The notes: generated by a model from the sequence alone, not told the origin. Positions 32,407 to 42,128 are shown, numbered from the stretch's first letter. The stretch: 64,000 nt of DNA from Terriglobia bacterium (GCA_020073445.1 JAIQFE010000028.1:1-64000), one strand, 5' to 3'. Numbers and translations are program-made.

Positions 32407-33812
32407 TCGACGTAGAAATGCCCCAGATGGGCGAAAGCATTGTCGAAGGAACCTTGACCAAGTGGCTGAAGAAGCCCGGAGACAGGGTGGAACGCGACGA
32501 GCCTCTATTTGAGATTTCAACCGACAAAGTGGATACCGAGATTCCGTCGCCCGCGGCGGGAACGTTAGCCGAGATTTTGGTCGAGGAAGGGAAAACCGTC
32601 GGGATCAATACCGTGGTCGGACGCATCAGCGATGGCGCGGGCGGCGGCTCTGCCGCACCTGTTGCCGCGTCGACACCGGCACCAGCGCCCGCTGCACCTC
32701 AGGCCACCGTCGCGCAGTCCGATGGAGCGTCCCACGTGGACGCAGCCCCGGCGCCTCCTGCGGCTTACAGCGCGGGAACTGTAGTCGAAGATACCGCCGG
32801 TCCGCTTTCTCCGCTGGTCCGCAAGATGGCCCGAGAGAACAATATCGATCTCAGCCGGGTGAAGGGCACCGGTGTCGGCGGACGGATCACGAAACAGGAT
32901 CTGGAGGCCTATCTCACTGGTCAAACCCCTGTTCAAACCAGTGTCCAGACCGGAACGGCGGTCGCGCCCGTTTCCGCGCCCCGGCCAGTTCAAGCGCCGC
33001 CTCCTCCGCAGCAGGCTCCGGTTTATGTTCCTCCGCCTGCGCCAGAACCGCCACGTCAATCCGCCCCTGCCGCGCCGCCAGCACCCGCGCCCACGCAAGT
33101 CGCCATGCCGGGCGCGCCTCCCGCGATGCGCGTGGAGCCCATGACCATCATGCGCCAGAAGATTGCCGAACATATGACGTTCAGCAAGCACACCTCGGCG
33201 CACGTGACTACCGTTCACAAGGTCGATATGACCAAGGTCGCCAAGCTGCGCGACAAGCTGAAGGGTTCCTTCCAGGCGCAGTATGGATTCGGATTGACGT
33301 TCCTGCCCTTCATGGTGCGCGCCGCGTGCGCCGCCCTGCGGCAGTATCCGCTGGTGAATGCCTCGATAGAAGGCACCAACATCATCTATCACCGCGACAT
33401 CAACCTGGGCATCGCCGTGGCGCTCGAAAACGGGCTGATCGTGCCGGTGATCCGCAACGCCGATGAAAAGAATATCGTGGGACTCCAGCGCTCCATCGTG
33501 GATTTAGCCACCCGCGCCCGCTCCCGTCAGCTCCGTCCCGACGAAGTCACGGGCGGGACGTTCTCCATCACCAACTTCGGCAGCTTCGGCAGCATCTTCG
33601 CGACGCCCGTGATCAATCAGCCGCAAGTGGCGATCCTGGGTATCGGCGCCGTGCAGAAGGAGCCGGTAGTGATCGAAGACGCCATCGCCATCCGCTCCAC
33701 GGCGTATCTGGCGCTGACCTTCGATCATCGCCTGATCGACGGCGCGCTGGGCGATCAGTTCACCGCGAAGGTCAAGTCGATTCTGGAAGACTGGTCTGAA
33801 GAAGTAATGTAA
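32403..33812 (+). CDS. 2-Oxoacid dehydrogenase E2 acyltransferase
   Basis: The protein has 469 residues. An N-terminal lipoyl domain carries the modified Lys42 in EISTDKVDTEIPSP. An Ala/Pro linker leads to the E3-binding domain (about 134-172, SPLVRKMARENNIDLSRVKGTGVGGRITKQDL). A second, very Pro-rich linker follows (about 173-235), then the catalytic domain with His442 and Asp446 in DHRLIDGALGD. The catalytic motif is closest to branched-chain or succinyl-type E2 proteins, but the exact acyl group cannot be assigned without E1. It overlaps lipB by 4 bp and pairs naturally with LpdA. Confidence 0.92.
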   Translation: MIDVEMPQMGESIVEGTLTKWLKKPGDRVERDEPLFEISTDKVDTEIPSPAAGTLAEILVEEGKTVGINTVVGRISDGAGGGSAAPVAASTPAPAPAAPQATVAQSDGASHVDAAPAPPAAYSAGTVVEDTAGPLSPLVRKMARENNIDLSRVKGTGVGGRITKQDLEAYLTGQTPVQTSVQTGTAVAPVSAPRPVQAPPPPQQAPVYVPPPAPEPPRQSAPAAPPAPAPTQVAMPGAPPAMRVEPMTIMRQKIAEHMTFSKHTSAHVTTVHKVDMTKVAKLRDKLKGSFQAQYGFGLTFLPFMVRAACAALRQYPLVNASIEGTNIIYHRDINLGIAVALENGLIVPVIRNADEKNIVGLQRSIVDLATRARSRQLRPDEVTGGTFSITNFGSFGSIFATPVINQPQVAILGIGAVQKEPVVIEDAIAIRSTAYLALTFDHRLIDGALGDQFTAKVKSILEDWSEEVM

Positions 33813-33821
33813 GTGGGGTCA

Positions 33822-33916
33822 GGCAAACTTGGGACTGCCTCCGAATTTCCGCGAGGAGAGCCGCCGGCATCACGGTTCTACTGAGCGCGGAAATTCGCGG
33901 GCTGTCCTAGTTTGCC
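33822..33916. repeat. Long interrupted inverted repeat after the E2 gene
   Basis: GGCAAACT (33822-33829) pairs with AGTTTGCC (33909-33916), and CGAATTTCCGCG (33842-33853) pairs perfectly with CGCGGAAATTCG (33886-33897). Together they could fold a stem-loop of about 95 bases just downstream of the E2 stop. It may end transcription or derive from a miniature mobile element. Confidence 0.65.
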
Positions 33917-33950
33917 GGCCCGAAGTTTAAATAAGAAGGCGGTCGAGGAC

Positions 33951-34039
33951 GGGGACAGGCAGCGCAGCCCGCTCGCGACGAAGATCAGAGCAGGCCGGTA
34001 GGGTCATCCAACGCGCTCGGGGCAGCGTAGCCAGTCCCC
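33951..34039. repeat. Degenerate family-1-like repeat before the skp stop
   Basis: Starts GGGGACAGGCAGCGC and ends GCGTAGCCAGTCCCC, so the outer bases are inverted (GGGGAC/GTCCCC) as in the family-1 repeats, but the middle is unrelated. It fills the space between the long inverted repeat and the convergent skp gene. No coding sequence is seen in 33813-34053. Confidence 0.5.
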
Positions 34040-34053
34040 GGTCCACCACAGAC

Positions 34054-34710
34054 CTACTGTTTGGCTGGTCCCGTGGTCGGCGGCTTAGCCGGAGTCGTTG
34101 CAGGGGGCTTGACCGGAGTGGCCGCGGGCGGCTTGATCGCGCCGGGAGCAGGCTTCGCGGCTGAAGTTCCTGATGAAGGCTGCGTTTTGTCGTAGGCGTC
34201 CACGATCTGCCGGGTCACGTCAACCTGATCCGCGATCCACATGATGCCCGAATTCGGGTTGGTCACGTCCAGGAATACGGCGCAGGCGTTTTCCTGGGCA
34301 AACCGCGCGATCACCGCCTGCATCTTCGCGGACAGATCGTCCAGCAGCTTGCGCTGCATTTCGTCGCGGTCGAACTGGAAATCCTCCACGGCGCGTTTAT
34401 ACTCGGTGTTCTTCCGGTCGAGGCTCTTTCTCATGTCGTCCTGCGCGGTCTGCGACATGGTATTTGCGCCGCGCTGGAGCTTGTCGTTCAGATCGGTGAT
34501 TTCCGCTTGCTTCGCCTGGAGCTTCTTCTCTTCGGGCTCTGAGAACTTAGTCCGAAAGTCTTCCGCGGCGGCCTGGCCGTCCTTGGTGCTGAGCATGGCG
34601 CTCTGCAAGTTGACCACGCAAATCCTGGTGGGGACCGGTCCCGGTGCCGGGGTTTGCGCCATCAGGGTGGCGGACGCCCCAACCAGACCGATTATGAAGT
34701 ACTTATTCAC
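34054..34710 (-). CDS. skp: OmpH/Skp-family periplasmic chaperone with a Pro/Ala-rich tail
   Basis: The protein has about 218 residues. GTG 34710 is preferred because AGGAG lies 8 bases before it; the ATG at 34725 sits on top of that ribosome-binding site. The product begins VNKYFIIGLVGASATLMAQ, a signal peptide, followed by RICVVNLQSAML and a long charged coiled-coil region (KKLQAKQAEITDLNDKL to DEMQRKLLDDLSAKMQAVI), the holding arms of Skp. The last 40 residues are repeats of KPPATTP type, an unusual addition. It lies after bamA on the same strand, the common bamA-skp order. Confidence 0.88.
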   Translation of the reverse strand: MNKYFIIGLVGASATLMAQTPAPGPVPTRICVVNLQSAMLSTKDGQAAAEDFRTKFSEPEEKKLQAKQAEITDLNDKLQRGANTMSQTAQDDMRKSLDRKNTEYKRAVEDFQFDRDEMQRKLLDDLSAKMQAVIARFAQENACAVFLDVTNPNSGIMWIADQVDVTRQIVDAYDKTQPSSGTSAAKPAPGAIKPPAATPVKPPATTPAKPPTTGPAKQ

Positions 34711-34848
34711 AAGAGAACTCCTCATACTTGGCTATTTGTAACATCCTAGCACGCAGATGCGAAGACCCAGTAGCGCAAAGGGCGCCGCGCGCACCGCGAT
34801 GCGGGACCAGGAATGGATCACGCGGCGCTCCGTTTTGCGCGTAATTCA

Positions 34849-37821
34849 TTAGAACGTCCTGCCGATGGTGAAGCGGAATTGCGACCGTCTCTCGAACAAC
34901 GGCGACGGCTGCCCGAACGTGAGAATCGAGTTCGCGAAGGACGCCGCGTTCGGGAAGTAGCTCCGGTCCGCGACAATCGGGGGCTGCAGATACTCGTAGA
35001 CGCGGGTCGGATTGTAGGCCCAGTAGATCCGGAAGGGCTGGTTAAACACCGGCATCAGCACCTGCAACTCCAGTCCGACGGAAGTCCGGATGATCTGGGT
35101 CCCCGGCGCGATCACCGCGGAATCGCCGAAGGCCGCTTCGGGGAATTGCCCGTTCAGGTCGCTGATGCGGCTGGGATTCAGTTTCAGCTGGCTCTTGTTC
35201 GAGATCCGGTTCATGCCCGCATCGAAGAACGGTACCAGCGAGACGGTTTGGCCGACAATCGGAATCCGGTACTCGAAATTCGCCACGATGTTGGTGTCGC
35301 CGCCGGGAAACACCAGTTGGTAGGTCGGGATGACCTGCGATGCATTCTGGAGACTGACCGTTCCCGTAGCGGGGTCGATGAACTTCTGCTGCCGCGGAGT
35401 GCCATCCGTATTCAGGAGGTTCACGGGTGCGGAATTCGGCACGTAGGCCCACGGCCCCGCGCCCCAGAGATCGAATCCTCGCACATCGTTTTCGCCGCCC
35501 ATGTAGAAACGATTGAAGGGAGGCGCGACCTTGCCGCCGTAGCCCGTCACATACTTCGCCGAGAGGTGCATCGCGATCACGTGGCCCGGCCTGAGACCCT
35601 TGCGGAAGTGCCGGAAATCGAGCACCGGCTCGATTTGATTTACGTTGCCGCCCAGAATGCTGCCCGCGAATTGGAACGACGCCTGAAAGCCAGTTCCGGC
35701 CGTGGGAGTGAGGGGGTTGTTGACGGAGTTGTAGCTATAGGTGGGCGTGATGCTCGATGTTCGGATTCCATCCAGCGAATTCTGCTGTGGTCCGTTGATG
35801 CTCAGGAAGTTGAGGTAGTCGTAATATTGCGACGCCGCGTCGGTCAGTGTCCGCACGTTCTGAATGCTGTACCCATAGCTGACGCCCAGGCGCTGGAAAC
35901 TGCGCTTCAGCGGGTAGTTGAGGAACGTGGTGAATCCCTTGGTATTCGAAACGTAGTTGAGCAGGTTCTGGGTGCCCAGCGAATTGTAAAGGGGAATCAG
36001 ATTGGCGCCGGCGAGCACCGAGGCCTCACGTGCCTGATCGAAGTTGAAGCGGCTGACGAAGACCGTGAATCCCACCTGCATGGGCCGGTCCAGGAAGTAC
36101 GGCTCGGTGAAGCCAAAGCTCACATCCGTGGTGCGCGTGCCGAGCTGGCTCGACAGGCTTAAGGTTTCGCCCAATCCCAGGAAGTTGTTGGTCGAATAGG
36201 AGAACCCCACGAAGCTTCCGGAGATTTCCGAGATGCCTCCGCTGAACTGGATGGTGTTCTTGCCGCGCTCGCGGACTTTGAGCGTCAGGTCGACCGTATG
36301 GTTGTTGTTATCCGTCTTCATGTCGACGGAAGAGTCTTCCTTCAGCGTCTCGAAATACCCCAGCTGGTTCAGGCGCAGGATGCTCAAGCGCCACAGGTCC
36401 GTGTTATACGGGTCGCCTTCGTCGATCAGCAACTCACGGCGGATCACTTTGTCGCGAGTGGTCGTGTTGCCGGAGAAATCGATCCGGCGCACGAAGAACT
36501 GGTTGCCTTCATCGAACCGCAGCGTCAGGTTGATTTTATCGGTGCCGGGGATCGGCTCAGGCTCGGGCTCCACCAGGAAGTTGATGTAACCGAATCGGCC
36601 ATACAGCTTGCGCAGCTCTTCAAAGCCCTTCTGCAGCCTTTCGGTGGAGAACGGGTCGCCTTGCTTCATCCGGAAGATCTGGGGAAACAGTTCTTCCGGC
36701 GTGCGGAACAGCTTCACGCCTACAAAGCTGATGGTATTGAGATGATACAGTCGGCCTTCTTCGATGCTGATCGAGATGTTGGCGTTCTTGCCAGGCCGAT
36801 TGGGTTTTATCAATGGCAGGCGGAACTTGCCGCCTCCAACATCCACGATATTGACCGACTGACCCGTGACGCGGGCTGTGAAATAGCCTTGCGATTGGTA
36901 GAACTGGACGATGCGCCCCTCGTCCTCATCCAGCTTCGTGGAGTCGTAGGTTCTGCTGAAGATATTTTCCGCGACCCTGGAGTACGGGATACCGAATGGG
37001 CGCAAGTTCCTCATGGCTCGCCGCACCAGGAGGTTGCTGAATACAGTGTTGCCTTCGAACTTGATGTCGCCGACCTTCACCTTCGGTCCCTCGTCCACTT
37101 TGAACACGATGTTCAACGACGATGGAGGAAATGGCTGCAGCTCCGGCGTCACGGTGGCAAACTGCCGGCCGCGCTCTGCCAGGTAGTCCTGCAAGACGAT
37201 CTGGGCGCGCTGCACCTTGTTCCGGTCATATGTCGATTCCGGGGATAAAGTGACGCGGCGCTCTTTGAACCGGTCCAGAACTTCGGACGTGGTGATCGAT
37301 TTCAGTCCGTCGTACTTGATCGTTCGCACCACCGGCCGCTCCTGGACTTTGAACGTCACGATCCAGCCGGTTTGGCCCGGCTCTCTCGTAACCTCGATAT
37401 TGTCGAAGCGGGCGCTGTTCCACAGCGTGATCAGGTCGCGGTGGATGGATTCGGCGTCGTAGGAATCGCCGCGCTTGGTGAAGATCATGGCGCGCAGCGT
37501 GTCTTGAGGCACCTTCCGCGCACCCTGGAAATTAATGGATTCGATGGTATCGGTGGGAGGGCGGTCGGGCGTCGTGCTGGGCGCAGCTGCGCCCGGCGCC
37601 GCGGGCTTGGCCGGTTCCGGCTGGGGTTTCGGCGGCGCGGGCTCCTGGGCTTGCGGAACCTGCTCGAACGGATTGGGAGGCTTAGGCGGCTGCGGCGCGG
37701 GCTGCTGCTGGCCAAGAAGGGGTATCGCTGTGAACAGGCCAAACAGCACGGCAGGCACCTTGAACGCTGCCGGCACCTTGAGAACGGGGGCGCGCAGGCC
37801 TCGAGGCCTGGGAAACTGCAT
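34849..37821 (-). CDS. bamA: Outer-membrane assembly factor BamA
   Basis: The 990-residue Omp85 protein inserts beta-barrels into the outer membrane. After a short N-terminus and a Pro-rich stretch (about 45-85), five POTRA modules are visible: from IESINFQGARKVPQDTLRAMI, TIKYDGLKSITTSEVL, VGDIKFEGNTVFSNLLVRRAM, LNTISFVGVKLF and VRRIDFSGNTTTRDKVIRREL. The barrel follows, with the conserved GGENDVRGFD motif near residue 780, and it ends RFTIGRTF with a C-terminal aromatic signal. The Pro-rich region before POTRA 1 is longer than in proteobacteria. An upstream ATG-less frame ends with TAG directly before the ATG at 37821. Confidence 0.95.
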   Translation of the reverse strand: MQFPRPRGLRAPVLKVPAAFKVPAVLFGLFTAIPLLGQQQPAPQPPKPPNPFEQVPQAQEPAPPKPQPEPAKPAAPGAAAPSTTPDRPPTDTIESINFQGARKVPQDTLRAMIFTKRGDSYDAESIHRDLITLWNSARFDNIEVTREPGQTGWIVTFKVQERPVVRTIKYDGLKSITTSEVLDRFKERRVTLSPESTYDRNKVQRAQIVLQDYLAERGRQFATVTPELQPFPPSSLNIVFKVDEGPKVKVGDIKFEGNTVFSNLLVRRAMRNLRPFGIPYSRVAENIFSRTYDSTKLDEDEGRIVQFYQSQGYFTARVTGQSVNIVDVGGGKFRLPLIKPNRPGKNANISISIEEGRLYHLNTISFVGVKLFRTPEELFPQIFRMKQGDPFSTERLQKGFEELRKLYGRFGYINFLVEPEPEPIPGTDKINLTLRFDEGNQFFVRRIDFSGNTTTRDKVIRRELLIDEGDPYNTDLWRLSILRLNQLGYFETLKEDSSVDMKTDNNNHTVDLTLKVRERGKNTIQFSGGISEISGSFVGFSYSTNNFLGLGETLSLSSQLGTRTTDVSFGFTEPYFLDRPMQVGFTVFVSRFNFDQAREASVLAGANLIPLYNSLGTQNLLNYVSNTKGFTTFLNYPLKRSFQRLGVSYGYSIQNVRTLTDAASQYYDYLNFLSINGPQQNSLDGIRTSSITPTYSYNSVNNPLTPTAGTGFQASFQFAGSILGGNVNQIEPVLDFRHFRKGLRPGHVIAMHLSAKYVTGYGGKVAPPFNRFYMGGENDVRGFDLWGAGPWAYVPNSAPVNLLNTDGTPRQQKFIDPATGTVSLQNASQVIPTYQLVFPGGDTNIVANFEYRIPIVGQTVSLVPFFDAGMNRISNKSQLKLNPSRISDLNGQFPEAAFGDSAVIAPGTQIIRTSVGLELQVLMPVFNQPFRIYWAYNPTRVYEYLQPPIVADRSYFPNAASFANSILTFGQPSPLFERRSQFRFTIGRTF

Positions 37822-38198
37822 CTAGACCGGATTCCTTTCCACTCTGCGCGTAATTTTTTTGGACGTTCTGCCGCCAAACTGGGTTGCGAAAAACAGTGTT
37901 TCCCTTAAGATCCACATCCCAGGGGACTGGACGGCCGGACAAACTGTCATTCTACCCCATCGGGCGTCGCTCGCGCCTCTTGCCATATTAAGACCGGCCA
38001 GCGTACCCAGCAGAACCAGCCGCCGCCTGCGCCGGATGCCTTCGATGACACCTGCTTCGATCCCGCTGAGCAGGCGCGGCACGGCCCGATTCGTTTTCCA
38101 CCAATGGATTCTCCCCTGCACGGTGTTCCCTTGCACGTTAGGAACCCTCTTATACTAACAGAGTCCCTTGCGGGCTCCGCCTTGCGTGGACCCTCTTT
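37822..38198. other. 377-bp non-coding gap between divergent bamA and fabF-like genes
   Basis: No convincing gene is present. Frames on both strands up to about 100 codons exist, but they have basic, low-complexity products and no domain. The rightward gene has TATACT at 38151-38156, a good -10 box with a poor -35 (TTGCAC lies only 14 bp upstream), and an inverted pair GTTCC/GGAAC at 38125-38129 and 38141-38145 flanks that region. For bamA, AAGGAA lies 11 bases before its ATG; no clear promoter was recognised. Confidence 0.5.
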
Positions 38199-39446
38199 AT
38201 GGAACGCCGCGTCGTCATCACCGGAATGGGCGTAGTCAGCCCCAACGGCATCGGAACAGAAGCCTTCTGGAGCGCTACACGCAAGGGGATCAGCGGCGTG
38301 GGACCCATCACCCGTTTCGATACTACCGGGCTGGCGGTGCGCGTTGCCGGCGAGGTAAAAGACTTTCGCGAGGAAGATTACGTCACGGCTAAAGACCGTC
38401 CGCACGTTTCCCGCGCCACGCCGTTGGCGATTGCCGCCGTGACGGAAGCGCTACAGTGGGCCGGGCTGGACACAGCCGCGATGAGCCGCGAGGAATTGCG
38501 CGCGATCGGCGTGGTGGTCGGCTCCGGAGGCGGCAGCGTGGAGTTCACCGAGGAGCAGTACCGTTTGTATCATTCCGGCAACTGGCGGCAGTGCAGTGTC
38601 TATGTGGTTCCCACCTCGACCATGGGCACGCTGGCCAGCGAAGTCTCCATGCGCTTCGGCCTGCGCGGACTAAGCCACGTGATCACCACCGGGTGCACCT
38701 CCTCGACCGATGCGCTGGGCTATGCGTCGCAAATGATCCGCGCGGGCGGGCTCGATACGATCGTGGCCGGCGGCGTGGACGCACCCATCGCCCCGCTGAT
38801 TCTGCGCGGATTCATCGCCATGAGAATCATGTCGCAAGCCTGGAACGACCAGCCCGAACGCGCCTCGCGGCCGTTTTCGCGCGATCGCGGCGGATTCGTC
38901 ATCGCCGAGGGCGCGTGGTTTTTCGTGCTGGAAGAGCGCGAGAAGGCGCTGGCGAGAGGCGCGCATATTTTGGGCGAGATTGCCGGTTACGGATCCACAT
39001 GCGAGGCTTATCACCGCGTTCGCCTGGAAGAATGCGGCGAAGAGCCCGCGCGCGCCATTTCCCTGGCGCTCGAACAGGCGGGCGTGCCAGCCGAAGCCGT
39101 CGGCTACCTGAACTACCACGGCACCGGCACCGAGCTCAACGACCGGATCGAAACCCGCGCGGTGAAGCTGGCTTTCGGCGAGCACGCTTATCGTCTGCCG
39201 GGATCGTCGCTCAAAAGCCTGATCGGCCATCCGCAGGGGGCGTGCGGCGCGGCGGGCGTGGCGGCAACCTTGCTCGCCATGCGCGACGGAGTTCTCCCGC
39301 CCACGAACAACGTCGAAGTCCCCGATCCGGAGTGCGATCTGGATTACATCCCGGAAACGGGCCGCCGCGCCAGCATCGAATATGCGGTTGCCAACTGCAT
39401 CGCCTTCGGCAGCAAGAACTCCGCTCTCGTTTTGAAGTGCGCGTGA
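38199..39446 (+). CDS. Beta-ketoacyl-ACP synthase II-like ketosynthase
   Basis: This 415-residue condensing enzyme has the catalytic triad of FabF-type proteins: Cys166 in TTGCTSSTD, His307 in NYHGTGTELND and His344 in SLKSLIGHPQGA. It extends acyl-ACP chains with malonyl-ACP. No ACP, ketoreductase or chain-length-factor genes flank it, so it stands alone and may be a fatty-acid enzyme or a specialised ketosynthase. The 39th-66th residues are close to primary-metabolism FabF. A hairpin repeat follows its stop codon. Confidence 0.9.
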   Translation: MERRVVITGMGVVSPNGIGTEAFWSATRKGISGVGPITRFDTTGLAVRVAGEVKDFREEDYVTAKDRPHVSRATPLAIAAVTEALQWAGLDTAAMSREELRAIGVVVGSGGGSVEFTEEQYRLYHSGNWRQCSVYVVPTSTMGTLASEVSMRFGLRGLSHVITTGCTSSTDALGYASQMIRAGGLDTIVAGGVDAPIAPLILRGFIAMRIMSQAWNDQPERASRPFSRDRGGFVIAEGAWFFVLEEREKALARGAHILGEIAGYGSTCEAYHRVRLEECGEEPARAISLALEQAGVPAEAVGYLNYHGTGTELNDRIETRAVKLAFGEHAYRLPGSSLKSLIGHPQGACGAAGVAATLLAMRDGVLPPTNNVEVPDPECDLDYIPETGRRASIEYAVANCIAFGSKNSALVLKCA

Positions 39447-39456
39447 AAAAGGAAAA

Positions 39457-39515
39457 GGGGACAGGCAACGCTGTCCCCTCCAATAAGCTTGTGACTTCGC
39501 CCTTTCGAGCTTATT
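39457..39515. repeat. Family-1 hairpin (single copy) plus 8-bp inverted repeat
   Basis: The palindromic half-element GGGGACAGGC...GCTGTCCCC occupies 39457-39478, followed by a family-like TGTGACTTCGC core. AATAAGCT (39482-39489) and AGCTTATT (39508-39515) form a perfect 8-bp inverted repeat that reaches the last codons of the convergent kinase gene. It lies between two convergent genes, consistent with a two-way terminator. Confidence 0.65.
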
Positions 39516-40446
39516 CCTTCGATTTGTCGTCGGCGGCGCCCACGGCAGCCATTTCCGGCTCGTCGATTCCGTCGCGCTCGTCGTCTTCCTTGGGCGAGTA
39601 GTAGGAATGATAGTAGGTGTACTTGCTGTACAGTTCCCCGCGGCGTGCGCCGTTCACGACGATTCCGAGTACGTTGTTGTTGCACAGCGATTGCATGGCG
39701 CGCGTGACCGAATCGATCGTGGTATGCCCGATGCGCACCACCAGCAAGGTTCCATCGCAGAGAGTGCCCAGCAAATTGGCGTCGGCTGCGAACAAGAGTG
39801 GAGGGCTGTCCATGATCACCCATTGAAACAGCGACGGCAGCCGGTCCATCAGGTGCTTGACCTCACGCAGGTTCAGCAATTCGAGCGGATTGATGACCGC
39901 CGATCCGGCCGGCATGACGTACAGGTTGGTCCCGGCGATTCTCTTGATGCACTTGTGCAGCGGGGCTTGCCCCGTCAGGTAATCGGTGATGCCCGGGCTG
40001 CGATCGATTCCGAACATGGTGTGCATCAGCGGACGGCGGAAATCGAAATCCGCCAGCAGCGTGGTATTGCCGGCCAGGTGCGCCTCGGCCAGAGCCAGGT
40101 TCGCGGCGGTGAGGGATTTCCCTTCAGCGGGTGAAGCGCTGGTGACCACCACCGTATGAATCGGCTGCAGGCTCTGCATGTGATTGAGCCGCGTCCGCAA
40201 CGTGCGGAATTCTTCCATGGGCGCTTCGTGCGGCCGGGTGGCGTCAATCAGCAGGGAATCGGTAGCGGTGCGGAACGGAACTTCTTCCACCAGTTCCAGC
40301 AAGCCCGCCAGATTGGCTCCCATTTCGAGCGTGGCCGTAGGCGCGGCAGCCGCGGGACTCCGTGTTTCGGCGTTGGATTGGACCACCGGCGGGGCCAGTT
40401 CCCCAGTCTTCTCGGCGCGGCGGAGCGCATCATGAACTCGACTCAT
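39511..40446 (-). CDS. Bacterial tyrosine-kinase-like ATPase of exopolysaccharide export (CpsD/CapB/BY-kinase)
   Basis: The protein has about 311 residues. ATG 40446 is chosen because CGGAGGAAAACG precedes it; longer ORF reading adds a non-family leader. It begins MSRVHDALRRAEKTG. The nucleotide site has Walker A SASPAEGKSLTAAN (about 103-116), Walker A' LLADFDFRRPL (about 130-140) and Walker B VIMDSPPLLF. The C-terminus has a tyrosine cluster (LYSKYTYYHSYYSP), the usual autophosphorylation tail. It works with the chain-length protein encoded 17 bp upstream to time polymer length. Confidence 0.9.
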   Translation of the reverse strand: MSRVHDALRRAEKTGELAPPVVQSNAETRSPAAAAPTATLEMGANLAGLLELVEEVPFRTATDSLLIDATRPHEAPMEEFRTLRTRLNHMQSLQPIHTVVVTSASPAEGKSLTAANLALAEAHLAGNTTLLADFDFRRPLMHTMFGIDRSPGITDYLTGQAPLHKCIKRIAGTNLYVMPAGSAVINPLELLNLREVKHLMDRLPSLFQWVIMDSPPLLFAADANLLGTLCDGTLLVVRIGHTTIDSVTRAMQSLCNNNVLGIVVNGARRGELYSKYTYYHSYYSPKEDDERDGIDEPEMAAVGAADDKSKE

Positions 40447-40463
40447 TCGTTTTCCTCCGGTGT

Positions 40464-42128
40464 CTATACTTTGGTCGCGTAGTAAAAGACTACCGATCCG
40501 GCCATCGTGATTGCCGCCATCAAACATGCGGTGGTCCATCCCAGCCAGGCGATGCGCCTGCGCCGGCGGACGACAAAATCGTTCTCCAGGAGCGGGACAC
40601 TTCCCAGGATGGACATTTGGGTGTACGCCCGCACGTCCTTCAGGTTCTTGAGCGACGTGTCCTTCATTTCGCGTGCGGCGGCGATGACGACACCGAGCAG
40701 CAGCCCGAGTCCCGCGCCAATTCCTATGACCTGCGGCCGCTTAGGCTCGGTCGGATATTGGGGTAGCGACGGCGCGTCCAACTGTTCCAGCCTCTCACCC
40801 TGCCCGCGGTTTTCCAGGTCCTTGGAGATCTGTGCCGTGTTCAGACGCGCGTCCAGATCGATATATTTCTGCTTGGCAATCTCCCGCTCACGCAAGAGGT
40901 CTCCATACTGCTGTTCGCCCAAGGGCGCTGCGCTGATCTGCGCCTCCAATTTGTTGATGGCGGCTTGCGTCTTCTTGATTTGCGCGTCCAGGTCCTCGAT
41001 TTCCAAATCTCTTGCCCGGCTGGCGGATTCCAGACGCTGCACGTTTCCGTCGATGTCCAGCACTTCCATTTGCAGCTGGCGGTTCGCCGCTGGCGTCGCC
41101 GCAACCGCAGCCGGAGCGGCTGTCTTAGCCTCGGCTTCTTCCTTTTGGATCTCTGACTTTCGCTGCTTAGCCACTTCCAGCCGGCTCTTCAGAGTCTTCA
41201 CGGCCGGATAGTCGTCCGTGTACTGCTGCCGGGCCGCGGCCAGCGTATCCTCGTAAGTTCGAATCTCTCGTTCGATTTCCAGCATCCGATCGCTCTTCAT
41301 CGCGGCGATCGCGGCAGCGGTCTGCGGTACCTCTCTGGTCAGTTCCGACTTGCGGGCCTTCTCCACGCGCAAATTCGTCTCCAGAGAGAGCTTGTCCATC
41401 TCCGCACGGTTTTTCGAGCTCGTCAGCATCTGATAATTGGTCTGCAAGGTCTGCAGATTCCGGTAGTTCAAGTCCACTTGCTCGGGCAGCCGTCCGTTAT
41501 TCTGCGCCTTGAAGGCGGCGAGCTTGTCTTCCAACGTTTCCAGGTCTTTTCTAGCCTGGTCCGACTGATCCTTCAAAAACTGCGTGGTCTCGGTGGTGGC
41601 AACCGAGCGCGTGGTCAGGTTCTCAGTGATAAACCGGGATACGATGTCCTGGACTACCTTGTTCGCCAGCAACCTGTCCGGATAGGAAAACTGAACGGTG
41701 AAGGCCGGCACGGCGCGGCTGCCTTGTCCCGCCATGATGGGAATGATGTGAATGTCTTTCCGCATGATATTCTCGATCACATCTTCCATCGGCAGGCGCT
41801 TGCGCTCGCGTGGGTAGAGGTCCAGATTATTGATGATGGTGGTGAGCACGTTGCGGCTCAGGACCGTGGTGGCCATCGAGTTAATGCGGTCGGCTAAATC
41901 GTTCGTAATCGAGGACTGGACCATGTTCTGGGGGACTTGCTGCGGAACGATCTTGACCACCGCAACCGAGTCGTAGCTGTCGGGCCATAGATACACTCCC
42001 ACCACGCTCGCCACCAGAGTCAACAGAAAAGGCCCAAAAATCCAGCCCTTATGGCGTCGCAGGATGTCGATGAAGTCTTCGACATCCAGAGCGCGTCGGG
42101 GTACGGAGAAATTCTCGGTTGGTTGCAT
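40464..42128 (-). CDS. Wzz/GNVR chain-length determinant of exopolysaccharide export
   Basis: This 554-residue inner-membrane protein has an N-terminal Wzz segment and membrane helix (GWIFGPFLLTLVASVVGVYLW), a long periplasmic coiled coil (about 190-420, with LLTSSKNRAEMDKLSLETNL to DAQIKKTQAAINKLE), the GNVR-type region APSLPQYPTEPKRPQ and a C-terminal helix (GIGAGLGLLLGVVIAAA). A second hydrophobic helix ends the chain. It controls polymer length together with the kinase downstream. Confidence 0.93.
   Translation of the reverse strand: MQPTENFSVPRRALDVEDFIDILRRHKGWIFGPFLLTLVASVVGVYLWPDSYDSVAVVKIVPQQVPQNMVQSSITNDLADRINSMATTVLSRNVLTTIINNLDLYPRERKRLPMEDVIENIMRKDIHIIPIMAGQGSRAVPAFTVQFSYPDRLLANKVVQDIVSRFITENLTTRSVATTETTQFLKDQSDQARKDLETLEDKLAAFKAQNNGRLPEQVDLNYRNLQTLQTNYQMLTSSKNRAEMDKLSLETNLRVEKARKSELTREVPQTAAAIAAMKSDRMLEIEREIRTYEDTLAAARQQYTDDYPAVKTLKSRLEVAKQRKSEIQKEEAEAKTAAPAAVAATPAANRQLQMEVLDIDGNVQRLESASRARDLEIEDLDAQIKKTQAAINKLEAQISAAPLGEQQYGDLLREREIAKQKYIDLDARLNTAQISKDLENRGQGERLEQLDAPSLPQYPTEPKRPQVIGIGAGLGLLLGVVIAAAREMKDTSLKNLKDVRAYTQMSILGSVPLLENDFVVRRRRRIAWLGWTTACLMAAITMAGSVVFYYATKV

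Noticed and set aside
37822-38136. Leftward 104-codon frame whose stop TAG abuts the bamA ATG
   Set aside because: The product is basic and low in complexity with no domain or ribosome-binding site. The region looks like non-coding leader of bamA.
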